A DNA stretch of 64,000 nucleotides from Mimachlamys varia (GCA_947623455.1 OX392527.1:54604401-54668400), one strand, 5' to 3'; positions 33,496-46,160 are shown, numbered from the stretch's first letter. A program made the numbers and translations. The notes: generated by a model from the letters alone, not told the origin.

Positions 33496-33917
33496 ACAAG
33501 AGGCCCAATGGGCCTGCATCGCTCACCTGGTATCAATCTCTGACTTATTTTATAGTGTAACTCTAAAGTCCCCTTAAAATCTTTTACTGTAAGACATTCA
33601 GAAGAACATCTTAAGATTTAAACATATTTTACCCCTGTGACCTTATAAGACAACATCATTTTCATTTTCAAATTTTGTTTGGCTTCATCCCAGGACGCTA
33701 CAAGACAAATATCATATCTCTAGGCATTTGGGTTTATCAGAAGAAGTCGCTCAAAGCTTTTAACCACTGATTTGACCACTGTGACCTTTAATATGGGTCA
33801 AGATCATTTTCCTTCCCAAAGTTTGTCGTGCTTCATCCAAGGAACCTTTCAGCCAAATATCATGCTTCTAAGGCTTTTGGTATTTCAGAAGAAGTCGGAA
33901 GCCTTCGGGCCAGGTGA
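33496..33917 (+). mobile_element. Short hairpin-ended element (CAAGAGGCCCAATGGGCC)
   Basis: About 420 bp, starting CAAGAGGCCCAATGGGCCTG and ending cttcgggccaggtgagct. The flanks rejoin as element C sequence (ctctagta…aaatat) with no detectable target duplication. The interior matches 12717-13100. The missing duplication argues for rolling-circle-type insertion. Confidence 0.7.
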
Positions 33918-33979
33918 GCTAAATATAGTAGAAACAAACTGTCATTCAGGAAAACACAACTTCATGTCATGATGATTAA

Positions 33980-35836
33980 CTCTTTCCGTACTCATTCAAA
34001 TTTCCCGCTCGCTACCCGGAAGTGATCACCGGTTCGTCCTTTGCGCATGACGCTTTTCAGTGCACATGGCGGAGTGCTACCGCTTCGATTAAGGTCACTC
34101 GGTTCCTTTGTCAATATCCATAGGAATTTCATGAAATTTCACTCAAATGTTTACTAGTGTATAAAGAACAAGTATTTTTGTTGTAATTTACCGAAAAACT
34201 GCAGAAATCTTTTTGGGGTGAAAAACTGATATTTGCAGGGAAAACACCAGGAAGAGCGAAATCAACAACTAACATATTTCTTTTTGATGTATTACAATGC
34301 TAACTTTATATATACATATAAAAAAGAAAAGAAGGCAAATATTTTACGTTTCGTATAACTTTTATTCAACAAAACAAACAATTATATGTATGTTTTTCAT
34401 CAACATTTTCAAATATCAAAACATTGTGTGGATGAAAAACTGATTTTTTAAAGTTATGTTGTGAAGAAACAATCCTTATTTAACAAAGCATGAAAAAATT
34501 GAACCAAAAAACATTATTTCACTTAAAATTTGGGGAAAATAATCAGAATTATTGTTTTTTTTATTTCAATTGCCTCCCCTTTCACTGCAACTGGACTTAA
34601 TTGTAGGAGGTATAGATTTTCCCATATCACATAATGCGTTGAAAGTAGTGATATACTAGGTTTATCGATTGCTTTAGCCTGATTTGAATGTATCCGCTCG
34701 CCTGGTATCAGATTACACAGAATATAGTTTATAACTAGCATTTATGACATTAATTGAATAGTGATATCATCAGACCATGTTGCATTAAATATCGAATAAA
34801 TATAAAGCAATGTGTTTATTTTTAATGATGCAGTTGTAAAGAATTGAAGTGGACATTCTATACATGTAGGTTGTCTTGGTGTTTACATTACTAAGCTTAG
34901 GCGAGTGGGGAACTCGCTTATAATGAAAATCAAATCATGACGTCGTTGTAGATAAAAACACAAAAGCGTGTTACTAGTTCCGCGTCCTTGTATTCACTCC
35001 AAAATGTATGTTTTACATAAACAGATTTCTGATAAATGGGAATAACTCAAATACATTGGAGTTACTGATTACCTCCCCTATACCATACTGTATTGTTAAC
35101 ACAACACGTTTACATAAGATCAGGTTGATATAGTCGATAATTACGCAACCAACTTAACCTTCTAGCGTTTACATTGATTCTAGCAGACGCTTGGGTCTTT
35201 GCCGGATTGCAAATTGCATGATCATCGGCGTATGTACGGTGAATTTCTTACCCACGATAGGTATGAAATTTGATATCCGTCGAAGCGGCCATGTTTTTGC
35301 CAAGAACGATAATCAACGGACCGAGAGACCTTAAAGGATGATTTAGGGCTGTCTGGTGCTTATATGTCCGGTACGTTGTCATTTATTTGTTGAAATGCAT
35401 TGTATGATATCGGCAGAAACATGTTTATCAAGTATCTACGAGAATACATGACGAAATCGTCCGGTAGAATGACAGGAAGTCGAACTGTTTATCTGTTTAC
35501 CGTGTCACACGTGTGGAATATCACTTCATCGTAACCCTTTTATTTCGTTGCGAAAATATGTTAAACATATCGTTGTTTTATTTTGACAATAATTTGTACT
35601 CCTTGGTATATTTGTGAACGTTTGTACTACTTTTTTGCCGTTTTTACCGTCATTAATGCCTTGAAATCGAAAGTAAAATCCGGGTCTGCCATTTTGTTGT
35701 CGGTGTAAACAACTAGGACTGAACTCAAGACGTCATGAAGGATACGGGAGCACTTTTTTATGACGTCTCAAGGCGTCATGAAGGATACGGGAGCACTTTT
35801 TTATGACGTCTCAAGGTGTCATGAGTACGGAAAGAG
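33980..35836. mobile_element. piggyBac-like element 2 (TTAA, 16-bp TIR)
   Basis: Perfect inverted termini CTCTTTCCGTACTCAT / ATGAGTACGGAAAGAG with TTAA at 33976-33979 and 35837-35840. It sits at the same TTAA of the element C unit as element 1 but has different termini and interior. Near the right end a 46-bp block (gtcatgaaggatacgggagc…) is tandemly duplicated at 35731-35821. No transposase was recognised in its 1857 bp. Confidence 0.85.
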
Positions 35837-36294
35837 TTAAGCATCGCAAGTTTGAAAGATATCGGTTGAAAACTGTAGAAGGAGATCTCCGGACAAAACA
35901 ACAGTTTACAACAGAAATGCATTTTCTACATAAAGCCTATATTTGCAATTGCAATTATGAAACGCTGTTACGCGAAAAGTTGAAATAACTCAACAAAACC
36001 CGTAATATATGTTAAATATTATAGACAGTTGAAGTACCATACAAAATTTTAGAGGCATTGAAGAAGAAGCAAAAAAGTTCTGACATTTTTTACATAAGGT
36101 CTGAAATTGCATCAGATATGGAGTTCCAAAGGGCCATAACTCTAGTAAATATTGTTGAAACAAACTGTTATTCAGGAAAACACAACTTCATGTCATGATG
36201 ATTAGGTCTAGCAAGTTTGAAAGATATTGGCTGAAAACTGTAGAAGATCTCCGGACAAAACAACAGTTTACAACAGAAATGCATTTTCTACATA

Positions 36295-37447
36295 CCGTAT
36301 TTGACCGGGAATAAGCCCCCACCTCCTGAGAAAAATAATTGATCAAAAGTAGGGAGGGGTCTTATTCCCGAATACACCCCTGTTCACAAAAGTCCGCCAT
36401 CTTGGATATTCTACTGTTTTGATCTAGGAACTCAGTCCCCACTATACCAGTAATGTAATTCTAGTTGTTTGTTTTGTTAAAATAACAATTTACATTCAGA
36501 ATGTTTAAAAACAGTCACTACAAATTGATGCCATTGATGGTGCTGTAAACAGATTTTCTATTAGCAATTGGTCTAGATAATTCAATTTATCAAGCATCAT
36601 CTTGAATGAATTTTCATTTATAAGTTAATAAGTATTCATTTAGATACAGTAATAACATTCAGATGTGTAAAAGGAATTAATAGCATGACAATAAGACTGC
36701 TTTTCGTTTGGCTACCTCCATTACGAGATTTGAGATAGGCCAGCTACAGGCAGTAAATAGCTTAAGAAATTTGAGTAAACAATGTAAAATTATCACAAAA
36801 CCAATGCATGAATCATACAAAAACAACAAACCAACTTATCTGCAATGAGTCTGGAAGCATTAAGAGCAAGAGACATGTATTTATGGATAAAAGTCTTCCA
36901 AAAAACGCTAAGGCCACCTGAAGGCAGCCATCTTGTTTTCTCAGAGAGTCGGTTGATACAAATTTCAGGATGACAATTTTAACGAACTGATATTGACAGA
37001 AAGGTTAGATTTGAAACAAACTACTTGGCAACAAACTACTTCAAAATGAATTTACTTTTGCTTTATCACTATAAAAAATATTTTCTTTATTTTCTTTTTC
37101 AATACAGACTTACATATAATGGATCAAGTACAAGAATAATATTTCGTTTTTGTTCAAAGTTTGCAAAATGCACCACCAGTTCAAACATGAAAGTATGGTG
37201 TTCTTAACACCAGCTGAACAATGTTTTATTTCAAGCTTAGCTTTATAGATATTTTTTTTTGCCCACAGTTAGATATATTTTATGTTCCGACACAAAATTA
37301 AAAAGAATTTAACATGCTTTTTATTGAGAGAAAGACAAAATTTAGGGTGGGGGCTTATTCCCAGGCTCCCACCCTGTTCCAAGAACCTTTGCCAAAGTGG
37401 GGAGGGGGCTTATTCGTGAGAGGGGGCTTATTCCCGGTAAAATACGG
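36295..37447. mobile_element. TA-flanked TIR element (CCGTATTTGACCGGGAATAAG)
   Basis: Left end CCGTATTTGACCGGGAATAA, right end ttattcccggtaaaatacgg, TA at 36293-36294 and 37448-37449. Both ends continue into G/C runs (gcccccacc / gagggggc). The right subterminal block is partly duplicated (37401-37436). 1153 bp, no coding region recognised. Probably a Tc1/mariner-type non-autonomous element. Confidence 0.82.
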
Positions 37448-37840
37448 TAATGCCTAAATCTAACTATGAAATGCTGTTACACAAAATGTTGAAATTACTC
37501 AACAAAAGCCATAATATATGTTAAATATTATAGATATTCGAAGTACCATACAAAAGTTTAGAGGAATTAAAGAAAACACAAAAAAGTTCTGACGTTTTCT
37601 AAATAATGCCTGAAATTGCGTCCCAAAGGGCCATAACTCTAGTGAATATTCTCGAATCAAATTGTTTTTCAGGAAAACACAACTTCGTGTTATGGTGGTT
37701 AAGCCTAGCAAGTTTGAAAGAAATCGGTAGAAAACTGTAAGAGGAGATCTCCGGACAAACAAAAGTTTACGACGGACGCACGGATGGACAGACAACGCCA
37801 TACCATAATACGTCCCGTCATTTTTGACGGGCGTATAAAA

Positions 37841-38886
37841 AATGATTCCTACTTGTATAAACAAACGGAATTTGACCATGTGTTTTATCCTTAGTGGCGA
37901 TACCCAAAATAGCTAGAAATGTTCATGTAGTATGTAATAGAAACTCTGTTGTTCTGTTTTGACCGACGGCCTCATGCCTTGGGCTGCTATGAAAAGTCCG
38001 CCAATTTTTTTTTCTTAAAAAAACACTTATTTGTCAGCTTGTGCTGACCTACAAAATGTGTATCGTAGTGTGTTCGACAGGACTGTTAGAGCAAGGTTTA
38101 ATTAATTGTACATTCATAATAAGAAGATATCTGGTAAGGAGTATTTATACATTGTATGGTATTCTATTTCTGATGACATGAGTGCACAAAAGGAAAATGT
38201 GCTCAAAACGTTAGCAGGCAACACTAGCCTTCATATCCGGTATTATATGCGCAGTGGGTTTTTGCACATTTACCGGAAACAGGACACAGATCAGACAAAT
38301 TTAATATGTGCATTTGCTCACACTCAAAAACCAATATGTAATGTGTCTGTAAAAATCATATAGTTCTTTCACAGGCTTTACTAATTCTGTGGTCCTTTGT
38401 AGAAGCATTATTGTTAGGATGCGATGGATGTGTAAGACACACTTACAACACGACGTTTTAAAATGGCATTTCCTATTTCCTTTCTTAAGTTTACAATTAC
38501 ATAGCTATATTTTTTTCAAAATATTTTATTCTTAAATCAAAAGAATTAGACAACAATCAAGATTGACATGCATGTCGAATTCAATAGGCGTTTTTCTACT
38601 TAACTTTCCTCGTCAATGAACCACAGATCAGTTTACCTGAGTCAGTCAGTTGTGCTCCAATGATGTCACAAGTACCACGTGACAGGTCAGCTCATTAAAA
38701 TTTGCGCCAGTCGGGAGCGGTCAACTTTGACTGTCAATATCTAGATCCTGGGACACAATCAAATGCTCGTTGATGGGCTAATCAGTATTTATTGAAATGT
38801 GCTGCAAGTTTCATCACTTTTTACAAGATTTTCAAAATCATGGCCAAAATCCTTTAGAACTGTCAATGACATCTAATGTAACATAC
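37841..38886. other. non-coding, nothing firmly recognised
   Basis: No convincing gene, repeat or RNA was seen. An 85-codon plus-strand frame at 38106-38363 has no recognised motif. Confidence 0.4.
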
Positions 38887-38937
38887 CTGATTTTGTCTTT
38901 CTTGGGCTCCAATTTCTGGCATTGGTGCAGGTGCTTT
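38887..38937 (-). CDS. RBBP6: Candidate RBBP6 linker exon
   Basis: 51-nt minus-strand segment with a consensus acceptor (aacctacacag) and donor GTATGT. In phase 0 it reads KAPAPMPEIGAQERQNQ, which would join the phase-0 start of the exon at 23519-23607. Its position about 15 kb upstream and its Pro/Ala/Gln-rich character fit the variable linker after the DWNN domain, but no conserved residue proves it. The DWNN exons themselves were not found. Confidence 0.4.
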
Positions 38938-40019
38938 CTGTGTAGGTTACAAAAAGAAATATTAAAACAATCACCACATCATCAAAATAGTTTTTTTGCA
39001 AATGTGGATATCTTATTTCATTGCGATTCCATGACTTTCTTTTTCAAAATAATGTTAAAATTTTATTTATTGGTACTGTAAAATAACAATGTTCTGTATT
39101 ACAAGAAAAATGTTCTGTACATTTACCGATTTGCTGTTTATACCATTGATCTGTCGGTATAATTCATATTCACTGTAAAATTGTCATTTTATTGGCCAAA
39201 TCATTGTCATGTACTGTTTATAGTATAAATATGGCATTCTGTGACATTAGTCCATACAAACAAAATATTGCATTGTTTGTAAATAGGCAGACCAAATTGA
39301 AAACATTGGGAAATGAATGACTTTAAAAGATAAAATATCCACTTTTCATTTAAAGAGGCATCACTGTAAAACTATATATTTTTTATGCTTATTTAAACTT
39401 ATTGTATATATGAATTAAATGTATAATCTTGTGGAAAATTAATGGGTGATTTACGCTGCAATATGTTCTCAAAACTTAAATTGATAATTAAAAAAGGGAA
39501 TCACTATTCGTTGATCAACGATTTGGACATGTAAATTTTTTTGCGTCACATATGATAACGCATGCGCATAACAAGCTACATGGGTAAACAAAAAATGGCG
39601 ATCTGCGTGACCTATATGTAACCACGGAAGTCTGTGATGTAGCTACCAAGCGAAAAGTGGCCAAATGGTCAAACTTTAACGTAAGGATTATATTACGGAA
39701 GCATAATAAGGGATGGGAAGTATCCAAGGGAGAGACTAACAGCCCAATGGTCTGCATGTTACAGTTTTCCTCTGGATAGCCGGTGACACAGTTTTGATTT
39801 GGTTTTGGGGCCTCCCAAGGGATAACTCTTTCATTTCTCTGTTACATGAAATGCGTGTGTAAAACTAGAAAGCGTGTTTTGTAATATTCCCTTTATAATA
39901 TTCCAGTAAAACGGCATTATTGAATTATATTGCTGAAGAGAAAGACCCTTTCACATACAAGAAAAACCGTAGGGGGTGGGGGGTTACGTTGTAAAACGCC
40001 GGTATAGGTGCGATTGAGT
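38938..40019. other. non-coding, nothing recognised
   Basis: AT-rich sequence. A GC-richer stretch at 39540-39640 contains 'gcatgcgcat' and 'aaaatggcg', but no promoter or exon can be supported. Confidence 0.35.
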
Positions 40020-40415
40020 TTAAAGGCCCAATATACGTAACTTTCAGCAAAACTTGATGCGAAAATCAAGCCTAATAATTTATTATTTTTATAGATTTAG
40101 TTAAGATTAACTGATTTCAGCAATATTCAAGATGACTTCTTACGCGGTTATCGGTACGGCAGCAGTTGAAACTCGGTATTTGTAAACACGCGACCATTTT
40201 GACTGTCTTCTACCTGCGGTTTGTTATTGAAGTGGGCCCCACCTGACTGATTTTCAATTCTTTGGATTTTTCTATTAGGAGTTTCTCGCTAGTTACCACT
40301 CAGGTTTACTTCGTTTTAGGCTTATTTTTGCATAGTTATCAACTGGATTTTTTTTCCAGAAATTTTCAGATTAACGAATATTTTCCTGAAGTTACGTATA
40401 TAGTTGGGCCTTTAA
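40020..40415 (+). mobile_element. ~395-bp MITE (TTAAAGGCCCAATATACG), copy 2
   Basis: Inverted termini ttaaaggcccaatatacgta and tacgtatatagttgggcctt. The interior matches copies at 3789-4182 (inverted) and 58606-59000. Confidence 0.8.
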
Positions 40416-41762
40416 TGTACAGATTCAATTTGGACAAAATGAATAAATTTATGTCATGTGCGGATAAAAAATGCTTGTCATACCTAATCTATAAAATACG
40501 GATTGTAAAAATATTATCGGGTTTGGACCCCGTTATTGAATTTGATATGAATCAAAATATATGCATTATATAAGTGAAGTCATCAATTTATAAAAAAAAT
40601 TCATATATATGTTTGTCCCATGTCTGCAGTTGTGTTGAAAATGTTAACGAACCTTTAAATTTACATAAAAAAAAGTAAAATGAAAACGGAGCTATCATAA
40701 CATATATAAATGGATTAAGTATTGGACAATTATCTTCTCGGCAAGTTTCAAATTTGATACATAATTGTCAGTGTTAAAGTATGTTGACGCTGAAAGTTGG
40801 ATAGGTTTTAGATGAATATATCGACAGTCTGAAAAAATAATCTTCAAGACATTGAGTTGTATAAAAAAAATCGGAATCATTTCATTTTATTTTTGGACTT
40901 TTCAATGCATGCACACCTTTTGTGAAATGGTTATAAATGAGGATTCATGAAAATAGTTCTTTACAGAAATTAAGGTTTGCCCTATGGTTGTCATCGTCGG
41001 AAACTCGCATGACACTGTTAAACGTACAATGTTAGAGTTCAGTGTCGTGTGAATTTCTGGCCATGCACCCGTTTGCATCGTTTCAGTCAGGTACTGATGT
41101 CGATAAATGATGCAAAGATATCGACATAAATTTCTTCATATGAATATCGTGTGTAATTAACGTCTGATTATTAATGTGAATGTGATTCAATAAATTTATA
41201 CACAGACTTTGTGTTTGGTTCATCATCGGACCAATACATCATGCGTCCCCTCCCTTTGGGCCCCTCGTCGACTTGCGACAAATAGTCACTTGAATGACGC
41301 GTGATCAGCGCTATTTTTATCGGGCTTTCCCGAGGAATGTAATTTTGCAAGTGGCTAATAAACACATTTTGAGTGGACTTTGAATATTGAAATAACAGGA
41401 AAATGTATCTGGTAGTGCAGACAGCATGTACATTCAAGAACTTCATTGTAGACTTCCCCGGGATGCCCCTTTAAACAAACCACAGTAATCAGTTTATTGC
41501 CACATGTGCATGTACAATTATTTCACAAAATATGCATTGCTTATCGGTAATATAAGCAAATATTCAGTTTCACTATTGTCAAGAAAACTCCATGAGAATT
41601 TATTGTGATAATTAACCCCCTAAAACATCTCCTAAAGATACAAATATGTATTGTCCAGTTGATGCAACAGTGAAGTATTTATCTTCAAACATTTTATTTC
41701 ATATCTTTCGTGATCTGAAGTCAAACAAAGAAATCTTATTATTCAATGCTAAATTCTACATA
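40416..41762. other. non-coding, nothing recognised
   Basis: AT-rich sequence. A 91-codon minus-strand frame at 41171-41446 has no recognised motif and no splice or start context to support it. Confidence 0.35.
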
Positions 41763-42137
41763 CCGTATTCGCCATAATTAGTGCCAAGGGTGGCTAATAA
41801 TTGGTCTGAATGAAAAATGTAATTTTTATAGTCAATAAGAAAGATGTATTGATACCAGATTGTGTAGTTATCATGAAGTGCAACATTATTGTCATCAATT
41901 TCGGAAAATTTGTTCATAAATGAGCAACATGATACCAATATTTGTGGGATTTTTCCTTGAATACATGTGCACACTAAGGATAACTGTACCATAATGTAGA
42001 AAAATTAAGTTGTGTCACGACTATAGCACTTTTATTATAATTCTAATTCCTTTGCAAAAGTGGGAGGGGCGCTTATAGGTGAAAGGAGCACTAATTACAG
42101 CAACCACCGTATCCAAGGAGAACTAATTACGGCAACT
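41763..42137. mobile_element. Element D MITE, uninterrupted copy
   Basis: Left end ccgtattcgccataattagt; right region agcactaattacagcaacca, imperfectly inverted, followed by a second partial end (gaactaattacggcaactac). The interior matches 26.71-27.53 kb, which carries the 543-bp insertion. Confidence 0.6.
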
Positions 42138-42324
42138 ACAGTATCCAAGAATTACTGAAGTCTGAAAATATCCAGGACATCCTATATTTCATCTGATCAC
42201 CACATCCAGCAAGTGATGAATTGTAATATGAATCTTTTGATTGCATATACAGTTTTATGGTATATATTAGTTTTGTTTTTTAAGGGAATATTGCATGTTC
42301 CCATCACATTCTATTATCTTGTAG

Positions 42325-42529
42325 AAGGACGAGTTTGGTAGACTCAGAACAAAATGACTGTTCATGTGTATCAGTTCTGAATGACACCTTGTCCTGGATG
42401 AGGGATCAAGGCCCAGACTCAGTCTTGTTAGATCGTCTCCCCATCATGCCTTTCATGCTTGAGTTCCATCAGCCAATCACAAGAGAATTCCTTGTTGATC
42501 CTTCATTTGAAATTTCCAGTGAAAACTGA
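42325..42529 (+). CDS. Possible 3'-terminal exon of an unrecognised gene
   Basis: A good acceptor (ctattatcttgtag) is followed by an open frame after one base, 67 residues ending in TGA: RTSLVDSEQNDCSCVSVLND, then WMRDQGPDSVLLDRLPIMPF and HQPITREFLVDPSFEISSEN. Composition is protein-like and unlike the AT-rich surroundings. No family was recognised and no upstream exon was identified. It could also be a captured exon fragment or chance. Confidence 0.3.
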
Positions 42530-42754
42530 CTTAATTTGACACCTTACCTTAATAATACTAAAGGATACAGCAGTTTAACTCATTCACACCTGAACACACA
42601 TTCGAGATCTTAATTTCAAAGGTTGGAACACTGTAAAGTACTTAATTTGAGGCACACAATCAAATTTAAGAGTATTGTCAGTCTTTGGCATATAAGCACA
42701 ATGATAGATTTGAACATTTGTAATAATTTTTCAAGCAGTATATAGAGGCTAAGC

Positions 42755-43330
42755 AATGGTTTGTCGTTAATTATCATATATATTATTAGTATGGCAGATT
42801 TTTTTTATATTTTCACTCGTGCGTAGTATATTCAAAATCTGCCATACGAGCGAAATATATTTGATATTTATTGGGAAACCATTGAATTTTCTTTTTATTT
42901 CATTTTCGAAATTCCCAAATTTCTGATTTCATTTTTAAAATTTGCAGTTAAAACTGATCCGGACGGAGTGCCTAATGCTTATAGAATATTAATACCCCAC
43001 AGGATGAAGTTCTATTTTTGGTTCAAAATATAGTAAAAATACAAAAACATATTAATAAAATTCTTTAGATATCTATTTATTTCCAAAATACTATAAAGAT
43101 TTTAAATTTCCGTACTTTATATGATTTAATTCTACAATAACGAAAAAATAGTATACAAATAGTGCGCAATGATATCAAACCGAAACTTATATCATCACTA
43201 TAGTGATGGTATAAGATTTCTTATATCATCACTAGTGACGATACAAGCAGTGATGATATAAGTTTTATCAAGCTGATATTTTCTGATATTTCACAGGTAA
43301 AAATGTAATAAAAAATAATTCATATCTAAG
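42755..43330. mobile_element. Fold-back element, uninterrupted copy
   Basis: Contains 'aatggtttgtcgtt' and 'tatggcagatttttt', then the inverse 'aaaatctgccatacgagcg' and 'aaccattgaattttc', so much of the 5' half is an inverted repeat. A cluster of palindromes on 'ttatatcatcactatagtga' lies at 43186-43263. The other copy, at 56336-58560, is split by a hairpin-ended element. Confidence 0.6.
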
Positions 43331-43530
43331 CGGAAAACAGCAAAAATATGTATGTTTACAGTAGTTGATTATGAAATTTCAGGGTGAATGAGTTGTAACA
43401 GGAAAGAGAATAGTGTGCTTCCACAGGGAACCCTCATCAAGTAAGTTTCCTGGTCAGATGCTCTATCACTAAGCTTAACAAACCTCGAGGCTAGCATCAA
43501 CCTAAATTAAAATTTGCCATAGAGTTAAGG

Positions 43531-45458
43531 GTTTGTTCTCCTTTCTCCCACTTTTTGGGGATCAAAAGAATTATATAAACAATGGCAATGAACAATGAGA
43601 ACAATGGCACACCAATTATAGTCTGTTCTGGGAAAGTGCAAATTTACAGGTATATGTTTACTTGTATTTTTCACAAAGTCATAATACATGTACTATATAG
43701 ATCACAATATGTTCACATATATTTTTTATTTTTATTTTGGCAATAATAAAAATACTCCAGATTGAAAATTTATAATTCAAATAAATAAGTTTTATTTTTT
43801 TTTTAATAATTAACAGTATAATATGGATATATTTCATGATATAAAGTAAAAAATATATTTAGAATACTTAGCACTTGATATTAGTTGATCAAAAATTCAT
43901 TGAAACATTTTTTCAAGTAATTAGTAGTTTTAATTGTTTACATGTATACAAGGAATGCTTAGCATACACACTTAGCACTTGACAACGGATGATAGATTAT
44001 TACATGTACATGTTCCTTGTATAACAATTTTAGATCCAAATATATAAAACCCTATTATCAACTAAATCCATCTGTCTTTCAATTAATTTAACTTCTATCA
44101 TCTGCCAATACAAAACAATTCTGTAATTTTGGGAAAAAAAATACTTTGCAAATACATCAAGATCTAATTAATGTAGTAGATAATTGATTGCTGTAATATT
44201 GGAATGACCTTGATGAAAAATTGCTGTTTATGACACACTGTATCTATAAATTGTATCAGTTTACGATCAATAAAGAATTACGAATTAATTCATTGCTGAT
44301 TCTGTTTTCACCTGTTTAAGTAGTGGTCAGTTGATGGACCCAAGCCATGTTGATAAAGTTATCGGATAGAAAATGCGGCATTCTTTAATATAAATATATA
44401 TATATATCAATATTATTTCATGTGAAAATTCCAACCAACTATTCTTTTTGAAGTTGACCAACTATTGCAAACCTCAGTGAGAATACTGTGTATGTGTAAA
44501 CTATAAGTATAATTAAAGTATATTCCAGGTTACAGTCTGAATAACAGAATGTGTACATGGGCTTTCTCCAAATTTGAACCTGTTGTCTCTTTTCCAGAAT
44601 TCAAATATATCATATCAACACTATTAAGTGTGAAATTCCAATAGACTGTTCTTTTGAAGTTTAATAACCAACTATTGTAAAAGTTAGAGAGAATACTGTA
44701 TGTGTGTAATATTAGCTGTAAAGTATATTTTGCTAAAGGTTACAGATTATCAGAAAGTGTGCGTGTGGGTAGGTAGACTCGCTCAGCTACTTTTAGAAAA
44801 GATCAATAGTTTATTTGATTATTTCATGAATTTTAATTAACAGTATGTGTGAAGAAGTGAATCTGTATACTTTCAATATTTTTAATAACATACAATGTAG
44901 TATAATCTGTATTTAAGTAAACAAGCTAGTGTCTCATAGGTCAACTTGGCCAGATATTGATTCAATCAATTTTTGTCTAATCATGTGAACTTGTAAATTG
45001 TGAATTAATATGTGACACTCTAATAAAATCAATTATTATCATTATTAATAATCACATTTAAGATATATTTATAAAAATATTGATGATAATATAGTAGTTA
45101 TTATTTCATCATATCTGCTAAATAGATTCTTCCAAAATAATGACCTTATATGACTTTTTTCACAGTATTTAATAATTTAAAACAGAGCAATATCTTTTAA
45201 TATATATACTTTTTTGTACAATAGCTGTCGTCTGCAAATCTAGTTAATGAAAATGGTATATGATATGTGAAATTTGGTTAAAAAGTTATGAAATGAGATG
45301 ATTTCAGAGTTTGTGTAAAACACAGGTAAAAACCATGTAATGTGGGAAAACACGGGTAAAATCCAGGTAGGTATACATGTATATGAAGCAGACTATAATG
45401 ACTGTCAAAACATACCTACCCCTATGTTATTTTTAAAAAGTGGGAGAAAGGAGAACAC
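43531..45458. mobile_element. TIR transposon B2 with 9-bp target duplication
   Basis: Termini share CTCCTTTCTCCCACTTTTT (left, after GTTTGTT; right inverted, after GTGTT). Flanks are GAGTTAAGG (43522-43530) and GAGGTAAGG (45459-45467), a 9-bp duplication with one mismatch. Subterminal 'ccaattatagtctgttc' and its inverse near 45385 are shared with element B1. 1.9 kb, AT-rich, no transposase recognised. Confidence 0.75.
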
Positions 45459-45577
45459 GAGGTAAGGATCTGCCCTTGTGAGGTTTCAGTCATGTTCAAA
45501 TCTCATTTTGATCTCACATGAGGGCATTTTTGTAATATCTAACGCATGATTAATTTTAATAGCAAATATGAATCTAA

Positions 45578-45720
45578 CATTAGAGGCCCATGGACCTTAT
45601 AACTGTCACCTGAGTTCGGATGTACTGGTACCAACAACTTCTTGTTGTGTCATTACACTGATATTATCATTTACCTAAACCAAGTTTAAGCTAGAACACA
45701 GTAGCTGACAGCTAAAGGTA
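45578..45720 (+). repeat. 5' fragment of hairpin-ended element
   Basis: 'agaggcccatggaccttata' followed by 'gtcacctgagttcgg', a decayed version of the CAAGAGGCCCATGGGCCTTA start, truncated where element C begins. Confidence 0.5.
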
Positions 45721-46160
45721 ACCCCAAGCGGAGGTATGATACGCCTGTCATACCCTATCTGAAGTATAATGGTATGGAAACACAAAAAAAGTTCTGACAT
45801 TTTCTACATAATGCCCGAAATTGCATCAGATATGGAGTTCCAAAGGGCCATAACTCTAGTAAATATTGTCAAATCAAACTGTCATTCAGGAAAACACAAC
45901 TTCATGTCATGATGATTAAGCCTAGCAAGTTTGAAAGATATCGATTGAAAATTGTAGAAGATCTCTGGACAAACAACAGTTTACAACAGAAATGCTTTTT
46001 CTACATATAAATGCCTAAAATTTGCAATTACAACTTTGCAATGCTATTAAGCAAATAGTTGAAATAACTCAACAAAACCCATAACATATGCTGAAGTGCA
46101 ATACCAAATTTTAGAAGAATTAAAGAAAATGCAAAAAAAGTTCTAACATTTTCTAAATAT

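Larger units (their letters stand above)
27598..37840 (+). mobile_element. Element C copy dissected by five insertions
   Basis: Pieces of element C lie at 27598-27769, 31708-31964, 33183-33495, 33918-33979, 35837-36294 and 37448-37840, all in the same orientation, totalling about 1.6 kb. They end with the terminal hairpin (cccgtcatttttgacggg) at about 37815-37835. Between them sit a LINE, two TTAA-flanked elements, a hairpin-ended element and a TA-flanked TIR element. The pieces read in order, so a single original copy is likely. Confidence 0.75.

Noticed and set aside
39500..39760. Possible RBBP6 promoter or first exon
   Set aside because: A GC-richer patch with ATGGCG was noted, but no DWNN coding sequence, donor site or core promoter could be identified.
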